Source: an uncultured Neomegalonema sp. (GTDB lineage Bacteria > Pseudomonadota > Alphaproteobacteria > Rhodobacterales > Rhodobacteraceae). Taken from it: a DNA stretch of 32,520 bases. A program made the position numbers and the translations under genes. The notes below the pieces were generated by a model, which did no database searches, had not been told where the DNA came from, and worked only from the letters and a program-made list of their open reading frames with translations. This document shows positions 17,097-25,918 of the stretch, one piece after another (the stretch's first letter is position 1; each line of letters begins with the position of its first letter). The stretch spans positions 1-32,520 of the forward strand of contig CALGNO010000057.1 in the NCBI GenBank assembly GCA_937958625.1, in the 5' to 3' direction.

Positions 17097-18407
17097 CTAG
17101 CCCGTCGCATCCTTGATCGCCCGGGCCTTTACGCTGCGCACGAAGGCCCAGACCAGTAGGACCACCGGCACCACGACCAGTGCCTTGGTCAGAGTCTCCG
17201 AAACGCCGACCTGCGTCGCGACCGGGGCCAGTAACTGCGATAGCAGCCCCACGGCATAGTAACTGATTGCCACGACCGAGAATCCCTCGACGGTTTCCTG
17301 TAACCGCAACTGCGTCGCGCTGCGTTCGTTCATCGAGGCGAGCAGGGCGCGGTTTTGCTCCTCCAGCGCCACGTCGATGCGGGTCCGCAGCAGGGTCGCG
17401 GCGCGGGTCGCGCGTTCGGAGAGGGTGCCGAGGCGGGATCGTGTCGCCTCGATGCTGTTCATCGCCGGGTCATAGCGCCGGGTCATGAAGGCGCGCAGGT
17501 CGATCAGCCCCGCAATAGGCTGTGCCGACAGCACCTCGATCCGCCGCCAGACGATGGACGAATAGGCCCGCGCGGCATCGAACCGGAAAGCGTGCTTGGC
17601 CGTGATCTTTTCGATTTCCGCCGACAGATTCGTGATCCGGTCCAGCACCTCGCGCTCGGCTTCGGGTTCCTTGCCGCCGATACTGCTGGCGGCCTCGGCC
17701 AGGGCAGCGTCGATCTCGTTCAGGCGCGGCCATATCCCCCGAGCCTCTGAAAGGCCCAGCATCGACGCGGCGCGATAGGTTTCGACCTCGATCAACCGCT
17801 GGACGACCCGGCCCAGTAGGGCTTCATTGAAGCCTTTGGTGCACTGCACCGCAAAACGCATGAAGCCGTCTTCGTGGATGCGAAAATCGCCCCAGAACCG
17901 GGCATCGTCGTCAAACACGCTGCCCCCGATCAGGCTTTGCCGATTGAAGAGCGGGTCGAGATGGGAGGGAACGCGCAGGTCTCGCGCATCGAAAGTCTCG
18001 CCGCGCAGCTCCACATGCACATGGATCGCGGCCAGCACCGCGCCGGGCAGGGCATCGAGCCAGTCCTTCGGCAGCAAATCGACAGCGGGGGCGTCAAAGG
18101 CGATTTTGCCCTCGGGCGCGGGGCCGGTCATGATGGTCAGGGCAATGAACTCGGTATGCTGTTCCCACTTGACCTGAAACCGCCCGAAATTCGCCAGCAG
18201 TTGCGGCGCGTCCTTTGCCGGATGCGGGGCACCGAAACGGTCGCATAGCTCCGTCAGATGCGCGCGCTGTTCGGCGATGGCTTCAGCGGACGACGTCATC
18301 GCCAGATACGACACCCGGCACGGCGATTCGAGAAGGGCAAAGGGCCGTGCATGCAACTCATTCGCGAGTGCTATCCGTGTCGGGTGATTGGTTGAGAGTG
18401 TCTGCAT
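17097..18407 (-). CDS. DUF3422 family membrane protein
   Basis: The 436-residue protein begins with NHPTRIALANELHARPF, the characteristic opening of the DUF3422 family of unknown function. A soluble N-terminal part of about 360 residues includes a helical region (ITNLSAEIEKITAKHAFRFD; LLRTRIDVALEEQNRALL), and two C-terminal transmembrane helices follow near 372-396 and 406-427 (LVVVPVVLLVWAFVRSV). It is probably anchored in the inner membrane with the bulk in the cytoplasm. ATG at 18407 has only a weak GGGA upstream. The 190-bp AT-rich gap before it, after mutL, probably holds its promoter. Confidence 0.88.
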   Translation of the reverse strand: MQTLSTNHPTRIALANELHARPFALLESPCRVSYLAMTSSAEAIAEQRAHLTELCDRFGAPHPAKDAPQLLANFGRFQVKWEQHTEFIALTIMTGPAPEGKIAFDAPAVDLLPKDWLDALPGAVLAAIHVHVELRGETFDARDLRVPSHLDPLFNRQSLIGGSVFDDDARFWGDFRIHEDGFMRFAVQCTKGFNEALLGRVVQRLIEVETYRAASMLGLSEARGIWPRLNEIDAALAEAASSIGGKEPEAEREVLDRITNLSAEIEKITAKHAFRFDAARAYSSIVWRRIEVLSAQPIAGLIDLRAFMTRRYDPAMNSIEATRSRLGTLSERATRAATLLRTRIDVALEEQNRALLASMNERSATQLRLQETVEGFSVVAISYYAVGLLSQLLAPVATQVGVSETLTKALVVVPVVLLVWAFVRSVKARAIKDATG

Positions 18408-18597
18408 CGGTTCCCATCGCTTTCAGCGCACAGATAGACCATTGGCGGCGGGAAGCCACGTGTTCATTTCTGACGCTAAAGTCATGAAACAAAAGTAAAA
18501 CATTAGTGTAAAATCGCGCATCTGGTGTGGATAATTTTAGATATTAGCGGAACAATTAACGATTATTTAACGAACATAACTGAAAAATTAATGACTC

Positions 18598-20400
18598 TCA
18601 ACGCCTTGCGAAGAGATGTTCAACTTCCGCCAGAGACAGCGCGACCGAGGTGGGCCGCCCGTGATTGCAGGTGGCTGAATTGGGGGTCGCCTCCATTTCG
18701 CGCAGCAGAGCATCCATCTCCGCAAGGCTCAGTCGCCGACCCGCGCGCACCGATCCGTGACAGGCCATCGTCGCGCAGACATGGCGCAGGCGCACATCGA
18801 CGGCATGGGCATCGCCAAGGGCTTCGGGCGCATCGGCGAGGTCTCGGATCAGGCCGGCCACATCCAGCACGCCCAGCATTGCCGGGGTTTCCCGCACGGA
18901 GACGGCCCCCGCGCCAAAGCCTTCGATGACTAGCCCGAACCGTTCCAGCATCTCGGCCTCGGCAAGCAGGGCCTCGGCATCGCCGGGGGGCAGCTCAATG
19001 ATTTCGGGAATGAGCAACACTTGCCGCGCCACGCCGGACGCCGCCAGCGCCGTTTTCATTCGCTCATAGACAAGGCGCTCATGGGCCGCGTGCTGATCGA
19101 CCAGCACCATGCCGTTGCGGGTCTGCGCGATGATATAGGTCTCGTGAATCTGCGCCCGCGCCACGCCGAGGGGCAGGTCGATCTCGGGGGCGGCTTGCTC
19201 CAGTTCCGTGGCGGTTTCCGGCGCGGCCCAGCCGCCCACGTCCATCTCGGCTTGTGGACGCTGAAACGCCGTCGCGGCTTCGGCGAGGGCGGGGGAGGGC
19301 CGCGGGGACGGATTGTAACCGCCGCGCCACGGGGCACTGCTGCCGCTGGTCGCGCCAAGCGAACCGATCTGTGCCAGTGGCGGCGCGCGGTGGCCGGACC
19401 CGGCGAGGGCTTGTCGCAACGCCCCGACAATCAGGCCGCGCACGGCCCCGGCATCGCGAAACCGCACTTCGGTCTTGGCCGGATGCACGTTCACATCGAC
19501 ATAACGCGCATCGAGATCGAGGAACAGCACCAGCGCCGGATGCCGCCCGCGCGGCACCACATCGGCATAGGCCCCCCGCGCCGCGCCCACGACCAGCTTG
19601 TCGCGCACGGGCCGCCCGTTGACATAGAGATGCTGAGCCGTGCCCGTGCCCCGGTGGTCGGTGGGGGCCGAGGCATGGCCGCTCAGGCGCATTCCGTCGC
19701 GCTCGGCGTCGATGGTCAGGGCGGTTTCGGCAAAGCCCTTGCCCATTACCGCCGACAGCCGCGCGCGCCGCGCCTCGAACAAATCGCCGGTCTCGACCCC
19801 GGCGCGAAATACCTCGCGGGTGCCGTCACCGAGGGAAAAGGCCGTGCCGGGATGCGCCATGGAGAGGCGGCGCACGACCTCGGCGATGGCCTGACTCTCG
19901 GAGCGTTCGGATTTCAGAAACTTGAGCCGCGCCGGGGTGGCAAAAAACAGATCGCGGACCTCGACCGTGGTGCCCGGCGGATGCCCCGCCGGTTCGACCG
20001 CACCCATCTCTCCGGCCTCGACCCGCAGGCGCACGCCCTCGGCATCGGCGCGGCGCGAGGTCAGGCTCAGCCGTGCAACCGAGGCGATGGAGGGCAGGGC
20101 CTCGCCGCGAAAGCCGAAAGAATGGATCGCGAGCAGGTCCGCGCCATCGGTCTTTGAGGTCGCATGGCGGGTGAGGGCAGGGGGCAGGTCGGCGGCGCCC
20201 ATGCCGTGCCCGTCATCCGTGACCCGGATCAACGTCCGCCCCCCGTCCCGCGCGACGACGTCAATGCGCGTGGCCCCGGCATCGAGGGCATTTTCGACCA
20301 GTTCCTTCACCACCGCCGCCGGACGCTCGATAACCTCCCCCGCCGCAATGCGATTGACGACGCCCTCGGGCAACTGGCGGATGGTCGGGGGATGGGTCAT
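18598..20400 (-). CDS. mutL: DNA mismatch repair protein MutL
   Basis: The 600-residue protein has the GHKL ATPase domain (IRQLPEGVVNRIAAGEVIER, ELVENALDAGATRIDV, DDGHGM, TSKTDGADL, SFGFRGEALPSI), a proline-rich linker around residues 340-400, and a C-terminal dimerisation/endonuclease domain. The endonuclease motif DQHA-x2-E-x4-E is present as DQHAAHERLVYE, so this MutL should nick DNA, as expected in a bacterium without MutH. ACHGSVRAG and CNHGRPTS near the end are further conserved parts of that site. ATG at 20400 is the family start. It is in the same direction as the DUF3422 gene but 190 bp away. Confidence 0.96.
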   Translation of the reverse strand: MTHPPTIRQLPEGVVNRIAAGEVIERPAAVVKELVENALDAGATRIDVVARDGGRTLIRVTDDGHGMGAADLPPALTRHATSKTDGADLLAIHSFGFRGEALPSIASVARLSLTSRRADAEGVRLRVEAGEMGAVEPAGHPPGTTVEVRDLFFATPARLKFLKSERSESQAIAEVVRRLSMAHPGTAFSLGDGTREVFRAGVETGDLFEARRARLSAVMGKGFAETALTIDAERDGMRLSGHASAPTDHRGTGTAQHLYVNGRPVRDKLVVGAARGAYADVVPRGRHPALVLFLDLDARYVDVNVHPAKTEVRFRDAGAVRGLIVGALRQALAGSGHRAPPLAQIGSLGATSGSSAPWRGGYNPSPRPSPALAEAATAFQRPQAEMDVGGWAAPETATELEQAAPEIDLPLGVARAQIHETYIIAQTRNGMVLVDQHAAHERLVYERMKTALAASGVARQVLLIPEIIELPPGDAEALLAEAEMLERFGLVIEGFGAGAVSVRETPAMLGVLDVAGLIRDLADAPEALGDAHAVDVRLRHVCATMACHGSVRAGRRLSLAEMDALLREMEATPNSATCNHGRPTSVALSLAEVEHLFARR

Positions 20401-20502
20401 GGGGATGGTCTAGCGCACAGGATGCTGGCCGTGAACCGCGAATGGATCAATGCTGTGCTGGTTCGGGGCCTGATGCCGTTCAGGCAAGAAACTCGATCAC
20501 CA

Positions 20503-22077
20503 TCAGCCGAGAATATAGCGCAAGATATTACCGAGCTGGCTCAATATACCCATGCCGAGAACGCCAGTGATTTCGGCTGCATAGTCATGGATGAATTTGC
20601 GCGCGGATTTTTTGATGGTGGAGAGGAACTCGCGGCCTTCGTCGCGAATGAATTCCGAGGGTATTGCGGATTCTGCCGCTTGCATCGTGATAACAAGCAC
20701 GTTCCGCACGCTCATATAGAAGCCGTAGGCCGTTTCCGGGTTGTAGGCAGCACTCTCTGCAAGGCTGACGTAGAGTTCGTCGAGCATTGCAGGAATGTGT
20801 TCGTCGAACAACTCGCCGGACCATTTCCGAAAGCCGTCGAGCATGGTTTTCGTGGCCTCGGCCACCGATGCGACCTCTTCGGCGGATACAGGATGCAGCG
20901 CTGCTTTTTCGATATGGCTGCGCCAATCTTCAAGCCGCATGACGAAGAGATCGAGGTTAGCGGAGAATCCCTGCAAGCGAGCGGCGGGATCGGGCATCAG
21001 TTCTTCATTCGCCGTCTCTGCGCGAGAGGCGAGGGGTTTGGAATGGCACCCGAGCATAAGGGCATCGACGCCATCAAATGACGCCCCAAGTGCCCGTTGC
21101 ACATTCGTGACCATGGCGCTGAGGCCGGGATGCTGGCCTGAGACATCCTCCAAGAGTCCTGCCGCCTCGCCGATCAGATACGCGTGGATGCGTGCCATAT
21201 CGGCTTCGCTCGCAGGGCTTTCCGGGTCGCGACGCTGGATCAGACCGCCGCTGATTTCGGCGACCACAGGGGCTGGTTCTTGTGGTGGTGCAGACGGTGC
21301 GACCTCCGCCGCAAACTCCGCCTGCAATTTCCGAATCTGCCGATTCACATACTTCGGCCCTGCCTTCCAGACCTTATCAGGAATCAGAACAATGGCGCGT
21401 TCGAGGTCTTCGTTTGGGGTCACCCCGTTCAGGCGGTCCTCGTACCAGTCAATCCAGAAGCGCCAGTCTTCGTCCTCGGCGGCGAGCAGATGGGTTTTCA
21501 GCGCTTCCCAATCTTTAGCCAACCGCTCCGGCAGTGGTTCCGCCTTCAGTGGGTTGTCCTTGCCTGCTGGCGGCACGGCGAACCAAAGCGGCGCCGAGGC
21601 GAGCGCCGATACCGTCCAATTTCGCTCTAGCATCGTGGCGTCGGCGGCGGAGGCGGCGTCGGCGGTGGCGTAGGAGGCGGCGGTGGTGGCGTAGGAGGCG
21701 GTGGCGGTGGCGGCGGCGGTGGAGGCGGCGGCGGCAGCGGCTTTCGCGGGGGCGTCGGCGGCGAAGGAGGCGGTGGCTGGGACGTAGGAGGCGGCGTCGG
21801 CGGCGTAGTAGGCGGCGTGGGAGGCGGTGGCGGCGGCGGCGTACGAGGCCGCATCAACATCGCGGGTCGATCTCACCGCCGCGACCCGCGATGTCGACAG
21901 CGCACGAAACACACGCAAGATCAAGGCTTCGCGCGGTTCTCCGAAGCGTGTGCTGAATATGTCGACCGTTCGGGGCAAGACGCGCATCGCTGCTCGGGAG
22001 GCAATGACGATGGCATCGGACCGCTCGCGCCCCTCGAGCCACACCCTCACATCATTCCGGCTCTCAAACTCAACCAC
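20503..22077 (-). CDS. Unknown protein with Ala/Ser/Tyr-rich tract
   Basis: The product is about 524 residues. The N-terminus (VVEFESRNDVRVWLEGRERS) leads into a helical region (DAIVIASRAAMRVLP), then an Ala/Ser/Thr/Tyr tract of about 75 residues, then a segment with WIDWYEDRLNG, AIVLIPDKVWKAGPKYVNRQI and a C-terminal half of charged helices ending in a hydrophobic stretch (ITGVLGMGILSQLGNILRYI) that could bind a membrane. I recall similar Ala-rich plus WYEDRL architectures in other alphaproteobacteria, but know no function. GTG at 22077 has GAAGG 6 nt upstream; TTG at 22083 is also in frame. It sits between mutL and phaR without evident functional link. Confidence 0.75.
   Translation of the reverse strand: MVEFESRNDVRVWLEGRERSDAIVIASRAAMRVLPRTVDIFSTRFGEPREALILRVFRALSTSRVAAVRSTRDVDAASYAAAATASHAAYYAADAASYVPATASFAADAPAKAAAAAASTAAATATASYATTAASYATADAASAADATMLERNWTVSALASAPLWFAVPPAGKDNPLKAEPLPERLAKDWEALKTHLLAAEDEDWRFWIDWYEDRLNGVTPNEDLERAIVLIPDKVWKAGPKYVNRQIRKLQAEFAAEVAPSAPPQEPAPVVAEISGGLIQRRDPESPASEADMARIHAYLIGEAAGLLEDVSGQHPGLSAMVTNVQRALGASFDGVDALMLGCHSKPLASRAETANEELMPDPAARLQGFSANLDLFVMRLEDWRSHIEKAALHPVSAEEVASVAEATKTMLDGFRKWSGELFDEHIPAMLDELYVSLAESAAYNPETAYGFYMSVRNVLVITMQAAESAIPSEFIRDEGREFLSTIKKSARKFIHDYAAEITGVLGMGILSQLGNILRYILG
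21634..21858 (-). repeat. GCC-type trinucleotide-rich tract coding for Ala/Ser/Tyr
   Basis: On the plus strand the DNA reads as imperfect repeats of GGC/GGT/GGA with recurring GTAGGAGGCGG units. In the coding frame it gives about 75 residues, mostly Ala, with AASYA or TASYA recurring near residues 78, 97, 128 and 135 (numbered from 22083). Neighbouring frames read as polyproline (minus) and poly-Arg/Gly (plus), which are artefacts of the repeat. Confidence 0.85.
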
Positions 22078-22083
22078 GATCAA

Positions 22084-22259
22084 CCTTCATATGTTCCTAT
22101 GTCGAACAAGGCTCAAGCGACCGACCGGGGGAGGGGGTGGGCCGCGCTGTGCGCGGAACGCGCCTTCGCTGGGGGGAGGTCGGTCGCGTGTCGCCGCTAC
22201 GCGGCTCCGGGGCTGAAGAGCGAGAAACTGTGGTGGATCGTCTTCCGAACGCCACCCCC
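22084..22259. other. Intergenic G-rich region with long-range inverted repeat
   Basis: Between phaR and the Ala-rich gene, GCGACCGACC at 22117-22126 and GGTCGGTCGC at 22178-22187 are perfect inverted copies. The 51-nt loop has G-runs on the plus strand (GGGGGAGGGGGTGGG at 22126-22140 and GGGGGG at 22171-22176). A smaller hairpin, GCCGC-TAC-GCGGC, follows near 22193-22205. It may combine the phaR terminator and the downstream promoter. No gene is supported here. Confidence 0.5.
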
Positions 22260-22895
22260 TCACTCGCCCTTCTTGTCCATCGCCTCCAGCGTCTTGCGCA
22301 TCTGTTCCATTTGCGCGCGCAGGTCGTTGAGTTCGTCGGTGCTGGCCTTGGGGGCTTGGGCATCGGTCTTGGTTTCCGGGGACGATCCGGCCCCAAAGCC
22401 CACGGCTCCGGCCCCGAAGGGCTGGAACATCTGCATCGCGTTCTGGAAGATGGCGGCGTTTTTCTCGGTCATGGTTTTCATGGCGTTCAGCGCCGCCTCG
22501 CCGCCAAAGGCGCGGCCAATTTCGGTCTGTTGCTTGGCGAGGTTTTCGAGGCTCATTTCCAGATAGCTGGGCACGAATCCGCCCATGCCGTTGCCGTAGA
22601 ATCCGATAAGCTGTCGCAGGAAGTTGATCGGCAGCAGGTTCTCGCCCTTTGCCTCTTCCTCGAAAATAATCTGGGTCAAGACCGAGCGGGTGATGTCCTC
22701 GCCGCTTTTGGCGTCGAACACCGAGAATTCCTCGCCATCCTTGACCATTTGCGCGAGGGAATCGAGGGTAACATAACTACTGGTTGCAGTGTTATACAGC
22801 CGCCGGTTCGCATATTTCTTGATCGTGGTCGGCGCGGGCTTGCCCGTGTCATCCGCAGACTCGCCCGTCGATCCGTCTTTTGCCGCAGCCGCCAT
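22260..22895 (-). CDS. phaR: Polyhydroxyalkanoate synthesis repressor PhaR
   Basis: The 211-residue protein has the PhaR N-terminal DNA-binding region, TIKKYANRRLYNTATSSYVT, followed by the PHB-accumulation regulatory domain (FDAKSGEDITRSVLTQIIFE, LLPINFLRQLIGFYG). The C-terminus has a helix typical of PHA-binding regulators (LRAQMEQMRKTLEAMDKKGE). PhaR binds DNA upstream of phasin and synthase genes and is released by PHA granules. ATG at 22895 has GGGGGAGAA upstream; the upstream extension of the frame to 23309 belongs to the divergent gene's shadow. The PhaC-like gene starts divergently about 155 bp away. Confidence 0.95.
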   Translation of the reverse strand: MAAAAKDGSTGESADDTGKPAPTTIKKYANRRLYNTATSSYVTLDSLAQMVKDGEEFSVFDAKSGEDITRSVLTQIIFEEEAKGENLLPINFLRQLIGFYGNGMGGFVPSYLEMSLENLAKQQTEIGRAFGGEAALNAMKTMTEKNAAIFQNAMQMFQPFGAGAVGFGAGSSPETKTDAQAPKASTDELNDLRAQMEQMRKTLEAMDKKGE

Positions 22896-23050
22896 AAGAT
22901 TCTCCCCCGAAATGGTGCGACGCTTATAACGGGTAATCCCTTGCAATAATAGGGCAGTGCAAAGGATGTGAACGCAAGTGCAGCATGGATTGTCGCTCTC
23001 CAGGGCTGTGATCCGCGTGCGCCGGGCGGATGCTTGCGATAGAAGGAGGC

Positions 23051-24229
23051 ATGGGGAACCCGCAACCAGACTTTGCCGCCGCGCCGCATCCCGCGATGAC
23101 GGATCAGGGCAGGCCCGCCCCGGCCTATCGCTGGGACGGGGCCTATGCGCTGCTGGTCTATCTCCACGCCCAGACGATCCGGCAGGCGGCGCTGGATACG
23201 CCGACGCCCGACTTCGATGCGGCGCGCTTGGCCCTGCGAGAGGCGTCCGAGGTGATGGAGGGGATCGAGCGATACCGCCGCCATCCGTTCCTGCGCTATG
23301 CCCCGGCAAAGCCCATCGTCTGGTCGCGCGGCAGCGTCCGGCTGTTGGATTTCGGCGGCAAGGGACCGCCGGTGCTGGTGATTCCGTCGTTGATCAACGG
23401 CTCGCAAATCATGGACCTTGCCCCCGACCTCTCGCCCCTGCGCTGGATGGCGCGGCAGGGGTTTCGCGTGTTCAAGATCGACTGGGGTAAACCGGGGGTC
23501 GAGGAGCGGCGGTTTTCGTTAGCCGATTACCTCGAACAGCGCCTGATCCCGGCCCTCGGCGCGGCGGCGCGGGTGACCGGAGAGGCGGTCAATCTGGTCG
23601 GCTATTGCATGGGCGGCCCGCTGATGCTGGCCCTCAGCCGCGCCTGCCCGGATCAGGTGCGGCGGGTTGTGACGCTGGGCGCGCCTTGGGAATTTTCCGC
23701 CTTTCCCGAACATGACGCGATGCGAGAGCGCCGGGGCGAGGTGATGCAGATGCTCTCCAGCGTCGAAGCACTGTTCGGCGTGATCCCGCCGCAGATCACC
23801 CAGTCGTTCTTTGCGATGCGCGATCTGTCCTCGGGTGCGACCAAGTTTCGCCGCTTCGCACAGCTCGACCCCGCCAGTGCCGAGGCAAAGCGGTTTGTCG
23901 CCGTCGAGGACTGGCTGAATGACGGCGTGCCGCTTGCGCCGCCTGTGGGGCGCGAGTGCTTTCTGGAATGGATCACGGATAACGCGCTGGCGCGGGGCAA
24001 GTGGTCGCTGGGGGGCACGGCCTTCGATGCCTCGCAGATCCGGCACCCGGCGCTGGTGGTTTCGGCCCAGCGCGATACGGTCGTGCGGCGGGCGGCGTCG
24101 GAACCGCTGGCCGATGTGCTGCCCGATGCCCGCCTGCTGAAAGCGCCGGTGGGGCATATCGGCATGGTGGTCGGGGCCGGGGCGCTGGATGCGGTCTGGC
24201 GGCCCGTGCATGGATTTTTGTCCGCCTGA
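23051..24229 (+). CDS. PhaC-like alpha/beta hydrolase (PHA synthase family)
   Basis: The protein is about 392 residues, with the alpha/beta-hydrolase core in the second half. VLVIPSLINGSQIMDL is the typical PHA synthase strand and oxyanion region, and NLVGYCMGGPL is the nucleophile elbow with Cys in place of Ser (G-x-C-x-G-G), as in PHA synthases. The Asp (SAQRDTVV) and His (APVGHIGMVVG) complete the triad. Its size resembles class III PhaC rather than the roughly 600-residue class I enzyme, so it may be a PHA synthase, a depolymerase-like hydrolase or a granule-associated thioesterase. The start is uncertain: ATG 23051 sits only one base after GAAGGAGG; ATG 23030 or 23096 are alternatives. 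Divergence from phaR supports a PHA role. Confidence 0.82.
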   Translation: MGNPQPDFAAAPHPAMTDQGRPAPAYRWDGAYALLVYLHAQTIRQAALDTPTPDFDAARLALREASEVMEGIERYRRHPFLRYAPAKPIVWSRGSVRLLDFGGKGPPVLVIPSLINGSQIMDLAPDLSPLRWMARQGFRVFKIDWGKPGVEERRFSLADYLEQRLIPALGAAARVTGEAVNLVGYCMGGPLMLALSRACPDQVRRVVTLGAPWEFSAFPEHDAMRERRGEVMQMLSSVEALFGVIPPQITQSFFAMRDLSSGATKFRRFAQLDPASAEAKRFVAVEDWLNDGVPLAPPVGRECFLEWITDNALARGKWSLGGTAFDASQIRHPALVVSAQRDTVVRRAASEPLADVLPDARLLKAPVGHIGMVVGAGALDAVWRPVHGFLSA

Positions 24230-24356
24230 TCGGCCCTGGGCGCAATTCATATAAAGTGACGCGGCTCTTGTGCTTGCTCCGGCGGCGGTATCGGCTACAT
24301 TCCCGGCAAAGCCGCCGCAGCGAGTCTGCGGAGCCTCGGATAGCAAGGAGTTCCAA

Positions 24357-25910
24357 ATGTCCGACAATTCTGCAAAGCCCATCCTGATCGCGGGGGCCGT
24401 CGGCACTGTTGCCCTTCTCGGCGTCGCATGGAACTTTACGGCAAATGTCAGCGAGCAGGCCGTGGTCGACGCCCAGCAATTCGCCGAACAGAACAGCAGC
24501 CCCGTCGTCGCGGAACTGTCGACGATGCCGGAAGAACCTGCCCTGCCCGAGCCGGAGGCCGAAGAAGTCGCTGCCACCGAGGAGGCCGCCGCCGAGGAGG
24601 TAGAGGTCGCCGAGGAAGCCGCGCCCGAGGTGCCCGCCGATGCTGAACAGGAAGAAGTTGCCGAAGCGCCCGCCCCCGAAATGGTGGTTGGAACGGCCCC
24701 CCGGACGGTCGAAGAAAAGCCGAAAGACGAAGCCGAGGTGACGGACATAGAGGTCGTTCCGGCTGACGACGACACCGAGGTCGCCGAAGCAGAAGCGGCT
24801 CCGGCGGAAGAAGCCGAAGTTGCCGAGGCGGAGGAAGCCCCCGCTGACGAAGCCGACGTCGCAGAAGCGGAAGAGACTCCGGCTGCGGAACCCGAGGTTG
24901 CCGAGGCAGAAGAGGCGGCCCCCGAAGAAACCGAAACGGCGGCGAATGAAACCGCCCCTGCCGGTCTCTTGGCAAGCATCGAAGGCGATGCCGCCGCCGG
25001 TAAAAAAGTGTTCCGCAAATGTCAGGCGTGTCATCAGGTTGGCGACGGCGCGAAAAACCGCGTCGGGCCACAGCTCAACATGGTCATGGGCCGGGTCATG
25101 GCCAGCGTCGAAGGCTTTAATTACAGCGATGGTTTCGTGGCCGCCAACGAAGAAGGCCGCGTCTGGACCGTCGCGGAAATGGATGCGTGGCTGGAAAAAC
25201 CCCGCGACTTCATGCCGGGCACGAAAATGGCCTTCGGCGGTCTTCGCAAGGAAGCCGATCGCGTCAACGTCATCGCCTATATGGCCGAAGAGGGCGGCGT
25301 GACCGAGATGAAGGAAGCGTCGGCGGCTGAGGCCGAGGAAACCAAGGTCGCCGCTGCCGAAACCCCTGCCGCCGCAGAGCAAGCCCCGGCTGAAACCGCC
25401 GAAGCCGAGTCTTCGGAAGCCGTTGAAGACGCTGCCGAAGCTGAGGCCGCAACCGAAGAAACCACCGAGGTTGCCGAAGCGGAAGCCGAGCCTGCCGAGG
25501 AAGTCGAGACCGCTGCCGCAGAAGAAGCCGCGCCTGAGGAAGCCGCCGCCGCTGCTGCCCCTGCCGCCGCGACGGAAGTTGCCAGCATCGACGGCGATGC
25601 GAAGGCGGGCAAGCGCGTTTGGCGTAAGTGTCAGGCCTGTCACAAGATGGGCGACGGCGCGAAGAATGCCGTCGGACCGCAGCTCAATAATATCATCGGT
25701 CGCACCATCGGCAGCGTTGACGGGTTCAAATACAGCGACGGCTTCGTGGCCCTGAACGACGAGGGCAAGGTGTGGACGGTCGAGGCGCTGGACGCCTGGC
25801 TGACAAAACCCCGCGATTACATCGCCGGTACGAAAATGGCCTTTGGCGGCTTGCGCAAGGAAGACGACCGCAAGAACGTCATCGCCTATATGGCCGAAGA
25901 GGGACAGTAG
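24357..25910 (+). CDS. Membrane-anchored two-heme cytochrome c with acidic linkers
   Basis: The 517-residue protein has an uncleaved N-terminal helix (residues 7-26, KPILIAGAVGTVALLGVAWN), an acidic Ala/Glu/Pro linker (about 48-200), a class I cytochrome c domain (heme site CQACH, residues 222-226; Met291 in GTKMAFGG as probable sixth ligand), a second acidic linker (about 313-407) and a second cytochrome c domain (CQACH at 425-429, Met494). The two domains are near duplicates (KCQACH...GDGAKN...VGPQLN...YSDGFVA). The plan resembles Rhodobacter cytochrome c-y, which is tethered and carries electrons from bc1 to oxidases, but that has one heme. ATG at 24357 has AAGGAG 6 nt upstream. It would face the periplasm. 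Confidence 0.9.
   Translation: MSDNSAKPILIAGAVGTVALLGVAWNFTANVSEQAVVDAQQFAEQNSSPVVAELSTMPEEPALPEPEAEEVAATEEAAAEEVEVAEEAAPEVPADAEQEEVAEAPAPEMVVGTAPRTVEEKPKDEAEVTDIEVVPADDDTEVAEAEAAPAEEAEVAEAEEAPADEADVAEAEETPAAEPEVAEAEEAAPEETETAANETAPAGLLASIEGDAAAGKKVFRKCQACHQVGDGAKNRVGPQLNMVMGRVMASVEGFNYSDGFVAANEEGRVWTVAEMDAWLEKPRDFMPGTKMAFGGLRKEADRVNVIAYMAEEGGVTEMKEASAAEAEETKVAAAETPAAAEQAPAETAEAESSEAVEDAAEAEAATEETTEVAEAEAEPAEEVETAAAEEAAPEEAAAAAAPAAATEVASIDGDAKAGKRVWRKCQACHKMGDGAKNAVGPQLNNIIGRTIGSVDGFKYSDGFVALNDEGKVWTVEALDAWLTKPRDYIAGTKMAFGGLRKEDDRKNVIAYMAEEGQ
24498..25577 (+). repeat. Acidic Ala/Glu linker repeats of the two-heme cytochrome
   Basis: Two linkers, at about 24498-24956 and 25293-25577, code for short repeats such as VAEAE, APAEEAEVAEAEE, APADEADVAEAEE and TPAAEPEVAEAEE. 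Between them lies the first heme domain. They are strongly acidic and presumably extended. The repetitive DNA creates long shadow frames on the minus strand (for example 23973-25643). Confidence 0.85.
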
Positions 25911-25918
25911 GCCCCGCG

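Noticed and set aside
19021-20157. Plus-strand open frame of 378 residues
   Set aside because: It is opposite mutL and has a composition typical of an antisense shadow.
21627-21860. Polyproline open frame on the minus strand and Arg/Gly-rich frames on the plus strand
   Set aside because: They are other frames of the GCC-type tract inside the Ala-rich gene and have no protein-like flanks.
23973-25643. Long minus-strand open frames (also 23519-25018) rich in Gly/Phe or Ser/Ala
   Set aside because: They are opposite the PhaC-like and cytochrome genes, whose motifs are certain; the linkers' repetitive codons keep these frames open.
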